DNA from: an uncultured Lachnospiraceae bacterium
Lineage (GTDB): Bacteria > Bacillota > Clostridia > Lachnospirales > Lachnospiraceae
DNA length: 64,000 bases
Assembly: GCA_947626435.1 (NCBI GenBank)
Contig: CANQSB010000003.1
Location: forward strand, 91,487 to 155,486
Direction: 5' to 3'
The notes under the pieces: generated by a model
Seen by the model: only the letters and a program-made list of their open reading frames with translations
Database searches by the model: none
Told to the model about the DNA's origin: nothing
Shown here: positions 20,700 through 29,445 of the stretch, one piece after another
Numbering within the stretch: position 1 is the first letter of the stretch
Layout: the number at the start of each line of letters is the position of its first letter
Made by a program: the position numbers and the translations under genes

Positions 20700-22230
20700 T
20701 TACGCACACAACAAACAAGCCATCTTTTGGTGGCTGCTTTAAAAATTTAATATTGCAATGTTAAGGTTATGCAGTTGCTGACTTGACTTTATAACCCTGC
20801 TTCCTTGCGATAAGGATTGCCTGCTCTACCGTGATCTCGCGATCAGCCGGGGAAAGTTCGGATTTTTTGTAAAGCTCCGCATTGTAGTTTACACCGTCTT
20901 TGAGCATGTGGTATACTGCGGTAAGAAGCATTCTTGCTATGGCAATGATTGCTTTCTTGTGGCCGCGACGCTTTTTGAGACGGAGATAGCGGTTACGAAT
21001 CTCAGGATGCTTTTTGCTGGTGACAACAGCATTGGCACACTGCACAAGCAGTGGCTTGATGTAGCATCCGGCCTTGGAGACCCGGACAGATTTTTTCTTC
21101 CCTGCGCTTTCATTGTTGGTTGGTGTAAGGCCTGCCCATGAGCATAAGTGTTTCGCCGAAGGAAAAGCCTCCATATTGGTACCGATCTCGGAAATGATTC
21201 CGATGGCAGTGAAAATGCTGCTGATACCAGGAGCGGTTTGGAGAATGGCAAGTTCCTGCTGATAGGGAGCGGCGAGCGCAAGAATGAGTTCTTCAAGCTC
21301 TGCTTTCCGGGATTCAAGGTTCTCAAAATGAGCTTTGATCACCTTGAGTTTTCCAGCCTGTTGGGGAGTGATATAGCCGTCAATAGCGTCACGCAGTTCG
21401 GGGAGTTTTTTCTTCAAACTTTTGTAAACGAGGGGTTCAAGGTCAAAAGAAGTATCTGCGGGATTTTCCAAAATCTTATCCAGTATCGCCTGGGCAGATT
21501 TGCCGAAGGTGTCCGAGACAACGTTCCCCAACTGGATATTGGAGACCGTGAGACAGTTCTGCAAGCGGTTCTTTTCACTTGATTTAAAGCAGGTCAGTTT
21601 GAAACGGTAGCGCATGAGGTCGCGAAGCTGGCGGATGTCAGCAGGCGGCATAAAGCTTCCGGCAACAAGGTCATGCTTGAAGAGGTCAGCGATCCATCTG
21701 GCATCGTTCTTGTCAGTTTTCTTTCCACGGATAGCCTTAACATATTTGGGATGAGCAAGGACAATCGAACATTCTTTTTCAAGGATGTTGTAAACAGGGA
21801 TCCAGTATTTACCGGTGGACTCCATACAGACGTCTTTGCAGTTGTGATTGAGAAGCCATTGTAACAGATTTTTCAGACCGCTCGTGTAGGTCGAAAAACG
21901 GTGGCTCTCATAGGTGGTGACGCCTTTTGAATTGGTAGAGGCGATACAGGCCACTACAAAAGTCTTGTGGACATCAATGCCACAGCAGATTTTGTACACG
22001 ATTTTTAAAGCCATAGGGACTCCTTTCAGAACCAAGAGGTTCAAATAGATTATAGGGAGAGACGGCATTGACTGAACGCCTAAGGCATAAACGAGATTGT
22101 TAAAACAAAGATAAGATTGCGTGCTCAAAGTCACACTTATTTGTGCTTGAAAAGGCGGACTACACATATAAACATGCGGTCATCCGGTAAGCCGGACAGC
22201 CCACTCACCTCCCCGTGATTTGTAGTATAC
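20700..22230 (-). mobile_element. IS110-family insertion element (ends approximate)
   Basis: One transposase on the minus strand with about 65 bp of noncoding DNA behind its stop and about 200 bp before its start. IS110 elements have no long terminal inverted repeats, and none are visible here, so the exact ends cannot be set by eye. The longer noncoding side lies upstream of the transposase, as expected for the IS110 group that encodes a bridge RNA in that end (22015 to about 22230). The element separates the cobalamin riboswitch from the chelatase gene. Confidence 0.75.
20767..22014 (-). CDS. IS110 family transposase (DEDD recombinase)
   Basis: The 415-residue protein has the N-terminal RuvC-like DEDD domain (GIDVHKTFVVA, CMESTGKYWIPV, KTDKNDARWIADL) and the C-terminal Transposase_20 domain (LQTAPGISSIFTAIGIISEI, LCSWAGLTPTNNESAGKK, RVSKAGC) with the conserved serine region. 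All expected acidic residues seem present and there is no frameshift, so the enzyme may be active. The start at 22014 is preferred over longer frames because AAAGGAG lies 7 bases upstream on the minus strand. It points against the riboswitch and the chelatase gene. Confidence 0.92.
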   Translation of the reverse strand: MALKIVYKICCGIDVHKTFVVACIASTNSKGVTTYESHRFSTYTSGLKNLLQWLLNHNCKDVCMESTGKYWIPVYNILEKECSIVLAHPKYVKAIRGKKTDKNDARWIADLFKHDLVAGSFMPPADIRQLRDLMRYRFKLTCFKSSEKNRLQNCLTVSNIQLGNVVSDTFGKSAQAILDKILENPADTSFDLEPLVYKSLKKKLPELRDAIDGYITPQQAGKLKVIKAHFENLESRKAELEELILALAAPYQQELAILQTAPGISSIFTAIGIISEIGTNMEAFPSAKHLCSWAGLTPTNNESAGKKKSVRVSKAGCYIKPLLVQCANAVVTSKKHPEIRNRYLRLKKRRGHKKAIIAIARMLLTAVYHMLKDGVNYNAELYKKSELSPADREITVEQAILIARKQGYKVKSATA

Positions 22231-22330
22231 CGAGTTCCCTACAAGAAGAATTATAAAAGAAAAAGAAGCTCAGGCAAACCATTTTCATAGCGTTTTGTGC
22301 CTGAGCGAAGCGAAAGGAATGGATAAAAAC

Positions 22331-24025
22331 ATGAAAAAGAAATCAGTCACAGCATTATTAACAGCCGCAATAATTTGTTCATTAACATTCACAGGCTGCT
22401 CAGGAGAAAAAGCCGCACCTGCGTCAGGCAATACACAGACACAGGAAAGCAGCGAAACAGCACAGACGGCACAGACAGCAGAAAACACAGACCAAGCAGC
22501 GCAGACAGATGCGGCAGCATCAAATGACACCGCCGCAGACCAGCAGGCGGCAGACGAGGTCGCAGCCTTGATAGACGCGATTTATGTCCAGCAAAGAACC
22601 GACGAGACAGACGAACAGTGCGCACAGGCAAAAGCTGCATGGGACGCACTCACAGACACCCAGAAAGCATTGGTAGAAGGCGAAAACGCCGATTACGACT
22701 ATTTCGGCAGGGACACAGGCGACGCCTCCAAGGACGATCCGCGCAATCAGGATAATATCGGCGAAAACGAGATTTTAGTAGTAAGCTTTGGCACCTCCTT
22801 CAACGACAGCCGTGTCTCAGACATAAAAGGAATAGAGGACGCGATACAGTCAGCAAATCCCGATTGGGCAGTAAGGCGTGCATTTACGGCGCAAATTATC
22901 ATCAACCACATACAGGCGCGCGATGGAGAATTTATCGACAATATGGATCAGGCTCTTGAGCGCGCAGTGTCAAACGGCGTAAAAAATCTCGTCGTACAGC
23001 CCACGCACCTGATGCACGGCGCGGAATATGACGAAATGACAGACGCTCTTGAAAAATATCAGGACAAGTTTGACACAGTAAAAATCGCCGAGCCGCTTTT
23101 GGGCGAGGTAGGCGCAGACGCGGCAGCAGTCAATACTGATAAGGAGGCGGTAGCGCAGGCAGTAATGGACACGGCGGCAGAGGAGGCAGGTTACAAAAAC
23201 ATTGCCGAGGCGCAGGAGGACGGCGTGGCGTTCGTGTTTATGGGGCACGGCACGTCACACACGGCAAAGGTGTCCTACAGCCAAATGCAGACGCAAATGA
23301 CAGACTTAGGCTGTGCAAACGCGTTTATAGGCACAGTCGAAGGAGAACCCGAGGAAACCTCATGTGAGGCAGTAATCGAGGCAGCAGCGCAGGCTGGCTA
23401 TAAAAAAGTAATCCTCCGCCCGCTCATGGTAGTGGCAGGCGACCACGCAAACAACGATATGGCAGGCAGCGACGAGGACTCATGGCTCAATCAGTTCAAA
23501 GCATCTGGCAGCTTTGACAGCGTGGATGTCCAAATCGCAGGCTTAGGCTCAATAGACGCGATACAGCAGATATACATAGCCCACACAGCCGATGCCATTG
23601 CCCAGACAGGCATAACTTCAGAAAACGCAGACAGCAAAGCGGAATCATCCAAGCTTGCAGATGGTACATACACAGCCGAATTTTCGACAGACAGCAGCAT
23701 GTTCCATGTAAGCGAGGCATGTGACGGCAAAGGCACGCTCACCGTAAAGGACGGCAAAATGACCATGCACATTTCGTTAGGCTCAAAAAATATACTAAAC
23801 CTTTATCTCGGTCTTGCCAAAGATGCCGAAAATGACAAAGCAAACCAGCTTCAGCCCACAGAGGACACAGTCACCTACAGCGACGGCATCACAGAGGAGG
23901 TATATGGTTTTGATGTGCCTGTTCCCGTTATCGGAGAGGAGTTTGATTTAGCCCTAGTCGGTACAAAAGGAAAATGGTACGACCACAAGGTAAGCGTTAC
24001 CAATCCAGTCTTATTACAGAATTAG
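22331..24025 (+). CDS. cbiK: Extracytoplasmic CbiK-type cobaltochelatase lipoprotein
   Basis: The 564-residue protein starts with a lipoprotein signal (MKKKSVTALL..LTFTGC, lipid cysteine at 23) and an Ala/Gln/Thr-rich linker. Residues ~150-430 form a CbiK-like class II chelatase (ILVVSFGTSFNDSR, VQPTHLMHGAEYDE, AFVFMGHGTSH, RPLMVVAGDHANNDM); the two histidine motifs carry the expected metal ligands of sirohydrochlorin cobaltochelatase. Residues ~445-564 are an extra beta-rich domain (LADGTYTAEFSTDSSMFHVS, GKGTLTVKDGKMTMHISLG) like those on surface metal- or heme-handling proteins. CbiK is normally a cytoplasmic cobalamin-synthesis enzyme; a membrane-anchored version would handle cobalt or tetrapyrroles outside. 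It is the natural target of the riboswitch at 20291. Confidence 0.85.
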   Translation: MKKKSVTALLTAAIICSLTFTGCSGEKAAPASGNTQTQESSETAQTAQTAENTDQAAQTDAAASNDTAADQQAADEVAALIDAIYVQQRTDETDEQCAQAKAAWDALTDTQKALVEGENADYDYFGRDTGDASKDDPRNQDNIGENEILVVSFGTSFNDSRVSDIKGIEDAIQSANPDWAVRRAFTAQIIINHIQARDGEFIDNMDQALERAVSNGVKNLVVQPTHLMHGAEYDEMTDALEKYQDKFDTVKIAEPLLGEVGADAAAVNTDKEAVAQAVMDTAAEEAGYKNIAEAQEDGVAFVFMGHGTSHTAKVSYSQMQTQMTDLGCANAFIGTVEGEPEETSCEAVIEAAAQAGYKKVILRPLMVVAGDHANNDMAGSDEDSWLNQFKASGSFDSVDVQIAGLGSIDAIQQIYIAHTADAIAQTGITSENADSKAESSKLADGTYTAEFSTDSSMFHVSEACDGKGTLTVKDGKMTMHISLGSKNILNLYLGLAKDAENDKANQLQPTEDTVTYSDGITEEVYGFDVPVPVIGEEFDLALVGTKGKWYDHKVSVTNPVLLQN

Positions 24026-24044
24026 CATACAAATGAAAATCAGG

Positions 24045-24070
24045 CAGCGGGCAGAAAAGTCCGCTGTTTT
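24045..24070 (+). terminator. Intrinsic terminator after cbiK
   Basis: CAGCGG (24045-24050) pairs with CCGCTG (24061-24066), followed by TTTTTAA. Confidence 0.65.
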
Positions 24071-24180
24071 TAATATTTAAGAGAAGTTTTATTTTTATAA
24101 ACGCCAATGTGTGGTAAAATTTTTCATAGAATTTCGCAAACGCCTAAAAATAAAAATAATTAAAAAGGAGCAGAAAAACC

Positions 24181-24711
24181 ATGACCACAGTAAGCGAAGC
24201 AATCGAAAAAAGAAGTTCAACAAGAGGCTACACAGACGAGCCGCTGACAAAAGAGCAAATCAAAGCATTGATCGAAGCAGGTCTGCGCGCCCCCACAGCC
24301 GCAAACCGTCAGGAAATCCATTTCACAGTGTTAAACGGCGACAACCCCATACTAAAGGAAATCGAGGACGAAAAAAATAAACTTCGCAATATTACCTCCC
24401 CCGAGCACAATTTTTATTACGAAGCACCCACAGTAATAATTCTGAGCGGCGACAGCGAATTTCACTGGAGCGCGCTTGACGCAGGCATAGCGGTGGAAAA
24501 TATGGCGCTCACAGCCGAGGAGCTTGGACTTGGCAACCTGATAATAGGCTGCATATATGACGCGCTCAGAGGCGACAAAAAGCAGTATTTTTCAGAAAAA
24601 CTCAAATTCCCGCAGAACTATGAATACGAAATAGCGATAGCAGTAGGACATAAAAACACGTCAAAAATTCCCCACACCTACGAAGCGGACAAACAGGTGA
24701 CATATTTATAA
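24181..24711 (+). CDS. Nitroreductase family protein
   Basis: A 176-residue FMN-dependent oxidoreductase: SEAIEKRSSTRGYTDEPLTKEQIKALIEAGLRAPTAANRQ is the typical opening (seen here as IEKRSSTRGYTDEPL and LRAPTAANRQEIHF), and DAGIAVENMALTAEELGLG is the usual middle helix. Substrate is unknown; such enzymes reduce nitro compounds, quinones or flavins with NAD(P)H. AAAAAGGAG precedes the ATG. Its leader (TTTCGCAAACGCCTAAAAA at about 24132-24150) resembles the leaders of galT and fucO. Confidence 0.9.
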   Translation: MTTVSEAIEKRSSTRGYTDEPLTKEQIKALIEAGLRAPTAANRQEIHFTVLNGDNPILKEIEDEKNKLRNITSPEHNFYYEAPTVIILSGDSEFHWSALDAGIAVENMALTAEELGLGNLIIGCIYDALRGDKKQYFSEKLKFPQNYEYEIAIAVGHKNTSKIPHTYEADKQVTYL

Positions 24712-24724
24712 TTTAATGAAAACA

Positions 24725-24753
24725 TTGATTTTATGCACATTATCTGCTACAAT
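24725..24753 (+). promoter_or_regulatory. Promoter of secA
   Basis: TTGATT (24725-24730), 17-bp spacer, TACAAT (24748-24753), 44 bases before the secA start. Confidence 0.6.
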
Positions 24754-24796
24754 AGTCTGTAGTTTGTTTAAAGACCGCGCAGAAATGAGGTAAAAT

Positions 24797-27361
24797 ATGA
24801 ACATTATAAATAAAGTGTTCGGCACGCACAGCGAACGCGAACTAAAAAGAATTGAACCCATAGTCAAAAAGATAGAAAGCTACCGCGAGGAAATGGGCGC
24901 CCTCACAGACGATGAGCTCCGCGCAAAGACCGCAGAGTTCAAAAAAAGAGTGGCGGAGGGCACAAGCCTTGACGACATACTTCCCGAAGCATACGCGGTA
25001 GTCCGCGAGGGAGCAAAGCGTGTGCTCAATCAGGAGCATTACCGCGTACAGTTGATAGGCGGCATCATTCTTCATCAGGGACGCATTGCCGAGATGAAGA
25101 CAGGCGAAGGCAAAACGCAGACAGCCCTTCTCCCCGCATATCTGAACGCCCTTGAAGGCAAAGGCGTGCACGTAGTCACTGTCAACGACTATCTTGCCAA
25201 GCGAGATGCCGAATGGATGGGACAAGTACACGAATTTTTAGGCTTGAAGGTCGGCGTCGTGCTGAACGACATGAAACCTGAGGAGCGCCGCGCGGCATAC
25301 GCCTGCGATATAACATATGTCACAAACAATGAGCTTGGCTTTGATTACCTGCGCGACAATATGGTAATTTACAAAGAACAGCTTGTTTTAAGGGATCTGC
25401 ACTATGCGATAATCGACGAGGTGGATTCCGTGCTGATTGATGAGGCGCGGACTCCGCTGATTATATCAGGGCAGAGCAGCAAGTCAACAAAGCTCTACGA
25501 AGTATGCGACATACTTGCGCGCCAGATGAAACGCGGCGAGGACGTGCCCGAGATGACAAAGATGGATTATGTCATGGGCGTAGAGCAGGAGGAAACAGGC
25601 GATTTTGTAGTCAATGAAAAGGATAAGGTAGTAAACCTCACGGCGGCAGGCGTTGAAAAGGTTGAAAAATTTTTCCAGATAGAAAATCTTGCCGATCCCG
25701 AAAACCTTGAAATCCAGCACAACATAATCCTGGCTCTGCGTGCACACAACCTTATGTTCCGCGATCAGGACTATGTCGTAAAGGACGACCAGGTACTGAT
25801 AGTAGACGAGTTTACGGGGCGCATTATGCCTGGACGCCGCTACTCAGACGGCTTACATCAGGCAATAGAGGCAAAGGAGCACGTCAAGGTAAAGCGCGAG
25901 AGCAAGACCTTGGCGACAATCACTTTCCAGAACTTTTTCAATAAATTTGACAAAAAGTGCGGCATGACAGGTACGGCGCTCACTGAGGAAAAGGAGTTCC
26001 GCGACATATACGGCATGGACGTGGTTGAGATACCCACAAACCGCCCCATAGCGCGTACAGACCAGCAGGACAGCGTTTACAAGACGCGCAAAGAAAAGCT
26101 CAAAGCAATTGTTGACGCGGTTGAGGCGGCTCATTCAAATGGACAGCCCGTGCTTGTCGGTACAATCACTATCGAGGCGAGCGAGGAGCTCAGCAAAATG
26201 TTCACAAAGCGCGGCATACAGCATAAGGTGCTAAACGCAAAGTTCCATGAGCTTGAGGCGGAAATAGTCGCTGATGCGGGGCAGCACGGTGCAGTTACCA
26301 TTGCCACAAACATGGCAGGGCGCGGTACTGATATCAAGCTTGACGATGAGGCAAGAGCGGCGGGCGGACTTATGATAGTCGGCACCGAGCGCCACGAGTC
26401 AAGGCGTATAGACAACCAGCTGCGAGGCCGTTCGGGACGTCAGGGCGATCCAGGCGTGTCAAAATTTTACATTTCACTGGAAGACGATCTGATGCGCCTT
26501 TTTGGTTCAGAGCGTCTGATAAATATGTTTACGGCGCTTGGCATACCCGAAGGACAGGAAATCGAGCACAAGATGCTTACAAGCGCCATAGAAAACGCGC
26601 AGAAAAAAATAGAAAACAACAACTTCGGCATCAGAAAAAACCTGCTTGAATACGACCAGGTAATGAACGAGCAGAGAGAAATCATCTACGAGGAGCGCCG
26701 CCGCGTACTGAACGGCGAGAGTATGCGCGATGCCATTTACAAGATGCTTACGGATATAGTAGAAAGCACGGTAGATACGGCAATCAACGACGACTTAGAG
26801 CCACAGGAATGGGATTTAAAGGAGCTCAATTCACTTCTCCTGCCAATTGTGCCATTGCGCCCGATAGTACTTGAGCGCATTGACAAAAAGACCAAAAACG
26901 GCTTAAAGCACCAGTTAAAGGAGGAAGCCGTAAAGCTTTATGAGAGCAAGGAAGCGGAATTCCCCGAGCCTGAAAATATCAGGGAGATTGAGCGCGTCAT
27001 ACTTTTAAAGGTAATTGACCGCAAGTGGATGGATCACATAGACGATATGGATCAGCTCCGCCAAGGCGTAGGCTTACAGGCATACGGACAGCGCGATCCG
27101 CTTGTCGAATATAAAATGAGCGGCTACGAGATGTTTGACGCCATGACGGCAGGCATCAAGGAAGACACAGTGCGTCTCCTTCTTCACGTCAAAGTAGAGC
27201 AGAAGGTGGAGCGCGAGGAGGTAGCCAAGGTGACAGGCACAAACAAGGACAACACGGTACAGAAGGGACCTGTTAAAAAAGAGGCAAAAATTTATCCAAA
27301 CGATCCGTGTCCCTGCGGCAGCGGCAAAAAGTATAAGCAGTGCTGCGGCAGAAACGCATAA
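24797..27361 (+). CDS. secA: Preprotein translocase ATPase SecA
   Basis: Motor of the Sec export pathway at the cytoplasmic membrane. The 854-residue protein has Walker [13 protein letters not shown] (near residue 100), the DEAD-like [17 protein letters not shown], the second ATPase half with [11 protein letters not shown] and [11 protein letters not shown], and the C-terminal zinc-binding tail [18 protein letters not shown] that contacts SecB or ribosomes. Normal length for a Firmicute SecA. The gene has its own promoter and is followed by prfB after 62 bases, an order common in Firmicutes. Confidence 0.98.
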   Translation: MNIINKVFGTHSERELKRIEPIVKKIESYREEMGALTDDELRAKTAEFKKRVAEGTSLDDILPEAYAVVREGAKRVLNQEHYRVQLIGGIILHQGRIAEMKTGEGKTQTALLPAYLNALEGKGVHVVTVNDYLAKRDAEWMGQVHEFLGLKVGVVLNDMKPEERRAAYACDITYVTNNELGFDYLRDNMVIYKEQLVLRDLHYAIIDEVDSVLIDEARTPLIISGQSSKSTKLYEVCDILARQMKRGEDVPEMTKMDYVMGVEQEETGDFVVNEKDKVVNLTAAGVEKVEKFFQIENLADPENLEIQHNIILALRAHNLMFRDQDYVVKDDQVLIVDEFTGRIMPGRRYSDGLHQAIEAKEHVKVKRESKTLATITFQNFFNKFDKKCGMTGTALTEEKEFRDIYGMDVVEIPTNRPIARTDQQDSVYKTRKEKLKAIVDAVEAAHSNGQPVLVGTITIEASEELSKMFTKRGIQHKVLNAKFHELEAEIVADAGQHGAVTIATNMAGRGTDIKLDDEARAAGGLMIVGTERHESRRIDNQLRGRSGRQGDPGVSKFYISLEDDLMRLFGSERLINMFTALGIPEGQEIEHKMLTSAIENAQKKIENNNFGIRKNLLEYDQVMNEQREIIYEERRRVLNGESMRDAIYKMLTDIVESTVDTAINDDLEPQEWDLKELNSLLLPIVPLRPIVLERIDKKTKNGLKHQLKEEAVKLYESKEAEFPEPENIREIERVILLKVIDRKWMDHIDDMDQLRQGVGLQAYGQRDPLVEYKMSGYEMFDAMTAGIKEDTVRLLLHVKVEQKVEREEVAKVTGTNKDNTVQKGPVKKEAKIYPNDPCPCGSGKKYKQCCGRNA

Positions 27362-27423
27362 ATAATCAAAAAGCAAATAATCAAAAAGCCATAAATAAAG
27401 CATAAATAAAGGTGGTGAACGCA

Positions 27424-28540
27424 ATGGTAGAGCTCGACCAGATGAAACAGGAGCTGCAGACCTACGAAAGTCCATTAGCGGAAGTGAGGGATTCACTTTG
27501 ACCTCGCTAATAAAGAAAAGCGAATAGAAGAATTAGAGCGTGAAATGGAGGCTCCAGGCTTTTGGGACGATCCAGACCGCTCAAACAAACAGATGCGCGA
27601 GCTAAAGCAGTTAAAAAATGCGGTAGACGAGTGCAACAGTTTAAAATCGCAATACGAGGATATAGAAACCCTCATAGAAATGGGCTACGAAGCAAATGAT
27701 GCCGAAATGATCCCCGAAATACGCGAGGAGCTTGACCATTTCATAGAGGAATTTGAGGCTTTGCGCATAAGCACGCTCTTGTCCGATGAATACGACAAAT
27801 GCAATGCGATATTAAAGCTAAACGCAGGCGCAGGCGGCACAGAAAGCTGCGACTGGGCAGGCATGCTGTACCGCATGTACACAAGATGGGCGGAGCGCAA
27901 AGGCTTTACAATAGACGTGCTCGACTTTTTGGACGGCGACGAGGCCGGCATAAAATCCATAACCTTTCAGGTAAATGGCGAAAACGCCTACGGCTATCTA
28001 AAATCCGAAAAAGGCGTACACCGCCTTGTACGAATTTCTCCATTTAACGCCCAAGGCAAACGCCAGACCTCATTCGTATCACTTGACGTAATGCCCGACA
28101 TAGAGGAGGATTTAGACGTTGAAATAAACGACGACGATTTGCGCATAGACACTTACCGAAGCAGCGGCGCAGGCGGACAGCACATAAACAAGACCTCATC
28201 AGCAGTCCGCATCACCCACATACCCACAGGCACAGTAGTCCAATGCCAGAACGAGCGCTCACAGTTCCAAAACAAGGACAAAGCGATGCAGATGCTGAAA
28301 GCAAAGCTCTATCTGCTGAAACAGGAGGCAAACGCCGAAAAACTCTCCGACATACGCGGCGAAGTGAAAGAAATCGGCTGGGGCAACCAAATCCGCTCAT
28401 ACGTAATGCAGCCCTATACCCTAGTAAAAGATCACAGAACCGACTTTGAAACAGGCAACGTAGACGCCGTAATGGACGGAGCTTTAGACGGTTTTATCAA
28501 TGCGTATTTGAAATGGAAAAACGCAAAAGCAGCGGTTTAA
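27424..28540 (+). CDS. prfB: Peptide chain release factor 2 with programmed +1 frameshift
   Basis: RF2 terminates translation at UGA and UAA. Translation starts at ATG 27424 after AAGGTGG, runs 25 codons (MVELDQMKQELQ..REVRDSL-like start) to CTT at 27496-27498, and meets an in-frame TGA at 27499-27501. A +1 shift on CTT-TGA-C continues as DLANKEKRIEELE in the frame that ends at 28540. An internal Shine-Dalgarno-like GAGGG lies just upstream of the slip site. The catalytic GGQ motif is in SSGAGGQHINKTSSAVR, and the total length of about 370 residues is normal. Confidence 0.95.
27496..27502 (+). other. RF2 autoregulatory frameshift site
   Basis: CTTTGAC at 27496-27502 with the stimulatory GAGGG a few bases upstream. 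RF2 shortage delays reading of the TGA and favours the shift, so RF2 controls its own synthesis (established for prfB in many bacteria). Confidence 0.92.
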
Positions 28541-28571
28541 ATATGCTGTTTTGCATGTTTGATTTTATTGG

Positions 28572-28618
28572 GGCTGTCGCATTAGGAAAATGAAATTCCT
28601 TAATGCGACAGTCTTTTT
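28572..28618 (+). terminator. Terminator after prfB
   Basis: GGCTGTCGCATTAGGAA pairs with TTCCTTAATGCGACAGTC, followed by TTTTT. It may also serve the converging queT gene. Confidence 0.8.
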
Positions 28619-28631
28619 ATAGTTAAAAGCT

Positions 28632-29165
28632 TTATACCTTTACAGGAAAAATATATCTGCGGTAACGCATAAGCGCCTGCTGTAAAAGTAAGCCCAGCAC
28701 CTCGCAGGATATGACCTCGCCTGCGCCTACAGTCAGCATAAAGTAAGGAATTGACCCCTCAATGTGGTATACATATGCCAATACGAAAGGAACGATTAAA
28801 GTATTGGCTATGATTGGCGGTAATGGAGTAAGCCACTTCTGCCAGCAACGCGCATTATCCGATACTTTCATATTCCGGAAGCGGCGCCCGATAAGGTATG
28901 TGCCTACAGCGCCTATCAAAGTCGCAATGCTGCCAAACAGCACGTCAAGAGGAAGACAGCCTGTCAGTATGTTTGCTAAAATACATCCTACAAACAGTCC
29001 AGGGATTGCCGCGGGAGTAAAAAAGGGAAGGATGGTGAGCGCTTCCGAGAAACGGATTTGGACGGCGTAGCTTGCAAGTCCTAAGCTTGCAGCTAGCTCT
29101 GTAAGCACTACATAAAGAGCAGCGATGACCGCTGCGTGAACGAGGTACGATACTTTTTGATTCAT
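28632..29165 (-). CDS. queT: QueT family queuosine-precursor transporter
   Basis: A 177-residue membrane protein with about five hydrophobic segments and the family signature VQIRFSEALTILPFFTPAAIPGLFVGC-type region (seen as IRFSEALTILPFFTPAAIPG) plus NILTGCLPLDVLFGS. QueT is thought to be the substrate-binding (S) component of an ECF transporter importing queuine or preQ1. ATG at 29165 on the minus strand. A preQ1 riboswitch directly precedes it and overlaps the ribosome site, which supports the assignment. Confidence 0.92.
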   Translation of the reverse strand: MNQKVSYLVHAAVIAALYVVLTELAASLGLASYAVQIRFSEALTILPFFTPAAIPGLFVGCILANILTGCLPLDVLFGSIATLIGAVGTYLIGRRFRNMKVSDNARCWQKWLTPLPPIIANTLIVPFVLAYVYHIEGSIPYFMLTVGAGEVISCEVLGLLLQQALMRYRRYIFPVKV

Positions 29166-29172
29166 TTTTTTC

Positions 29173-29216
29173 TCTCCTTTAGTTTTGTTTTAGGTGAGGA
29201 AGGTCTCGAACTCACC
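29173..29216 (-). promoter_or_regulatory. PreQ1-I riboswitch controlling queT translation
   Basis: On the minus strand the leader reads GGTGAG, a loop TTCGAGACCTTC, CTCACC, then an A-rich tail TAAAACAAAACTAAAGGAGA. Short hairpin plus A-rich tail ending in the pseudoknot strand is the class I preQ1 aptamer layout. The tail includes the queT Shine-Dalgarno sequence, so ligand binding should block translation. Confidence 0.75.
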
Positions 29217-29445
29217 GCATATTGCCGCTGAATGTCCAAATGGCTTCAGCGAGTACCAATATAGCATATATGAATAAAAAATGCAAGCCGAAATGCGGAA
29301 TGTAAATATGGTTGGAAAGGCATTTTAATTGGCAGTAGATTTATTTGCACAAGGGTGGTATAATAATAACGGAAAATTTTGGACGGCCTATAGGACGTTT
29401 TGCAATTACCTGAATTGCATCAAAAAATTGAAAGGAGAAAGATTA

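Noticed and set aside
27424..27501. prfB as a frameshifted pseudogene
   Set aside because: The CTTTGAC slip site with an upstream GAGGG is the standard RF2 programmed frameshift.
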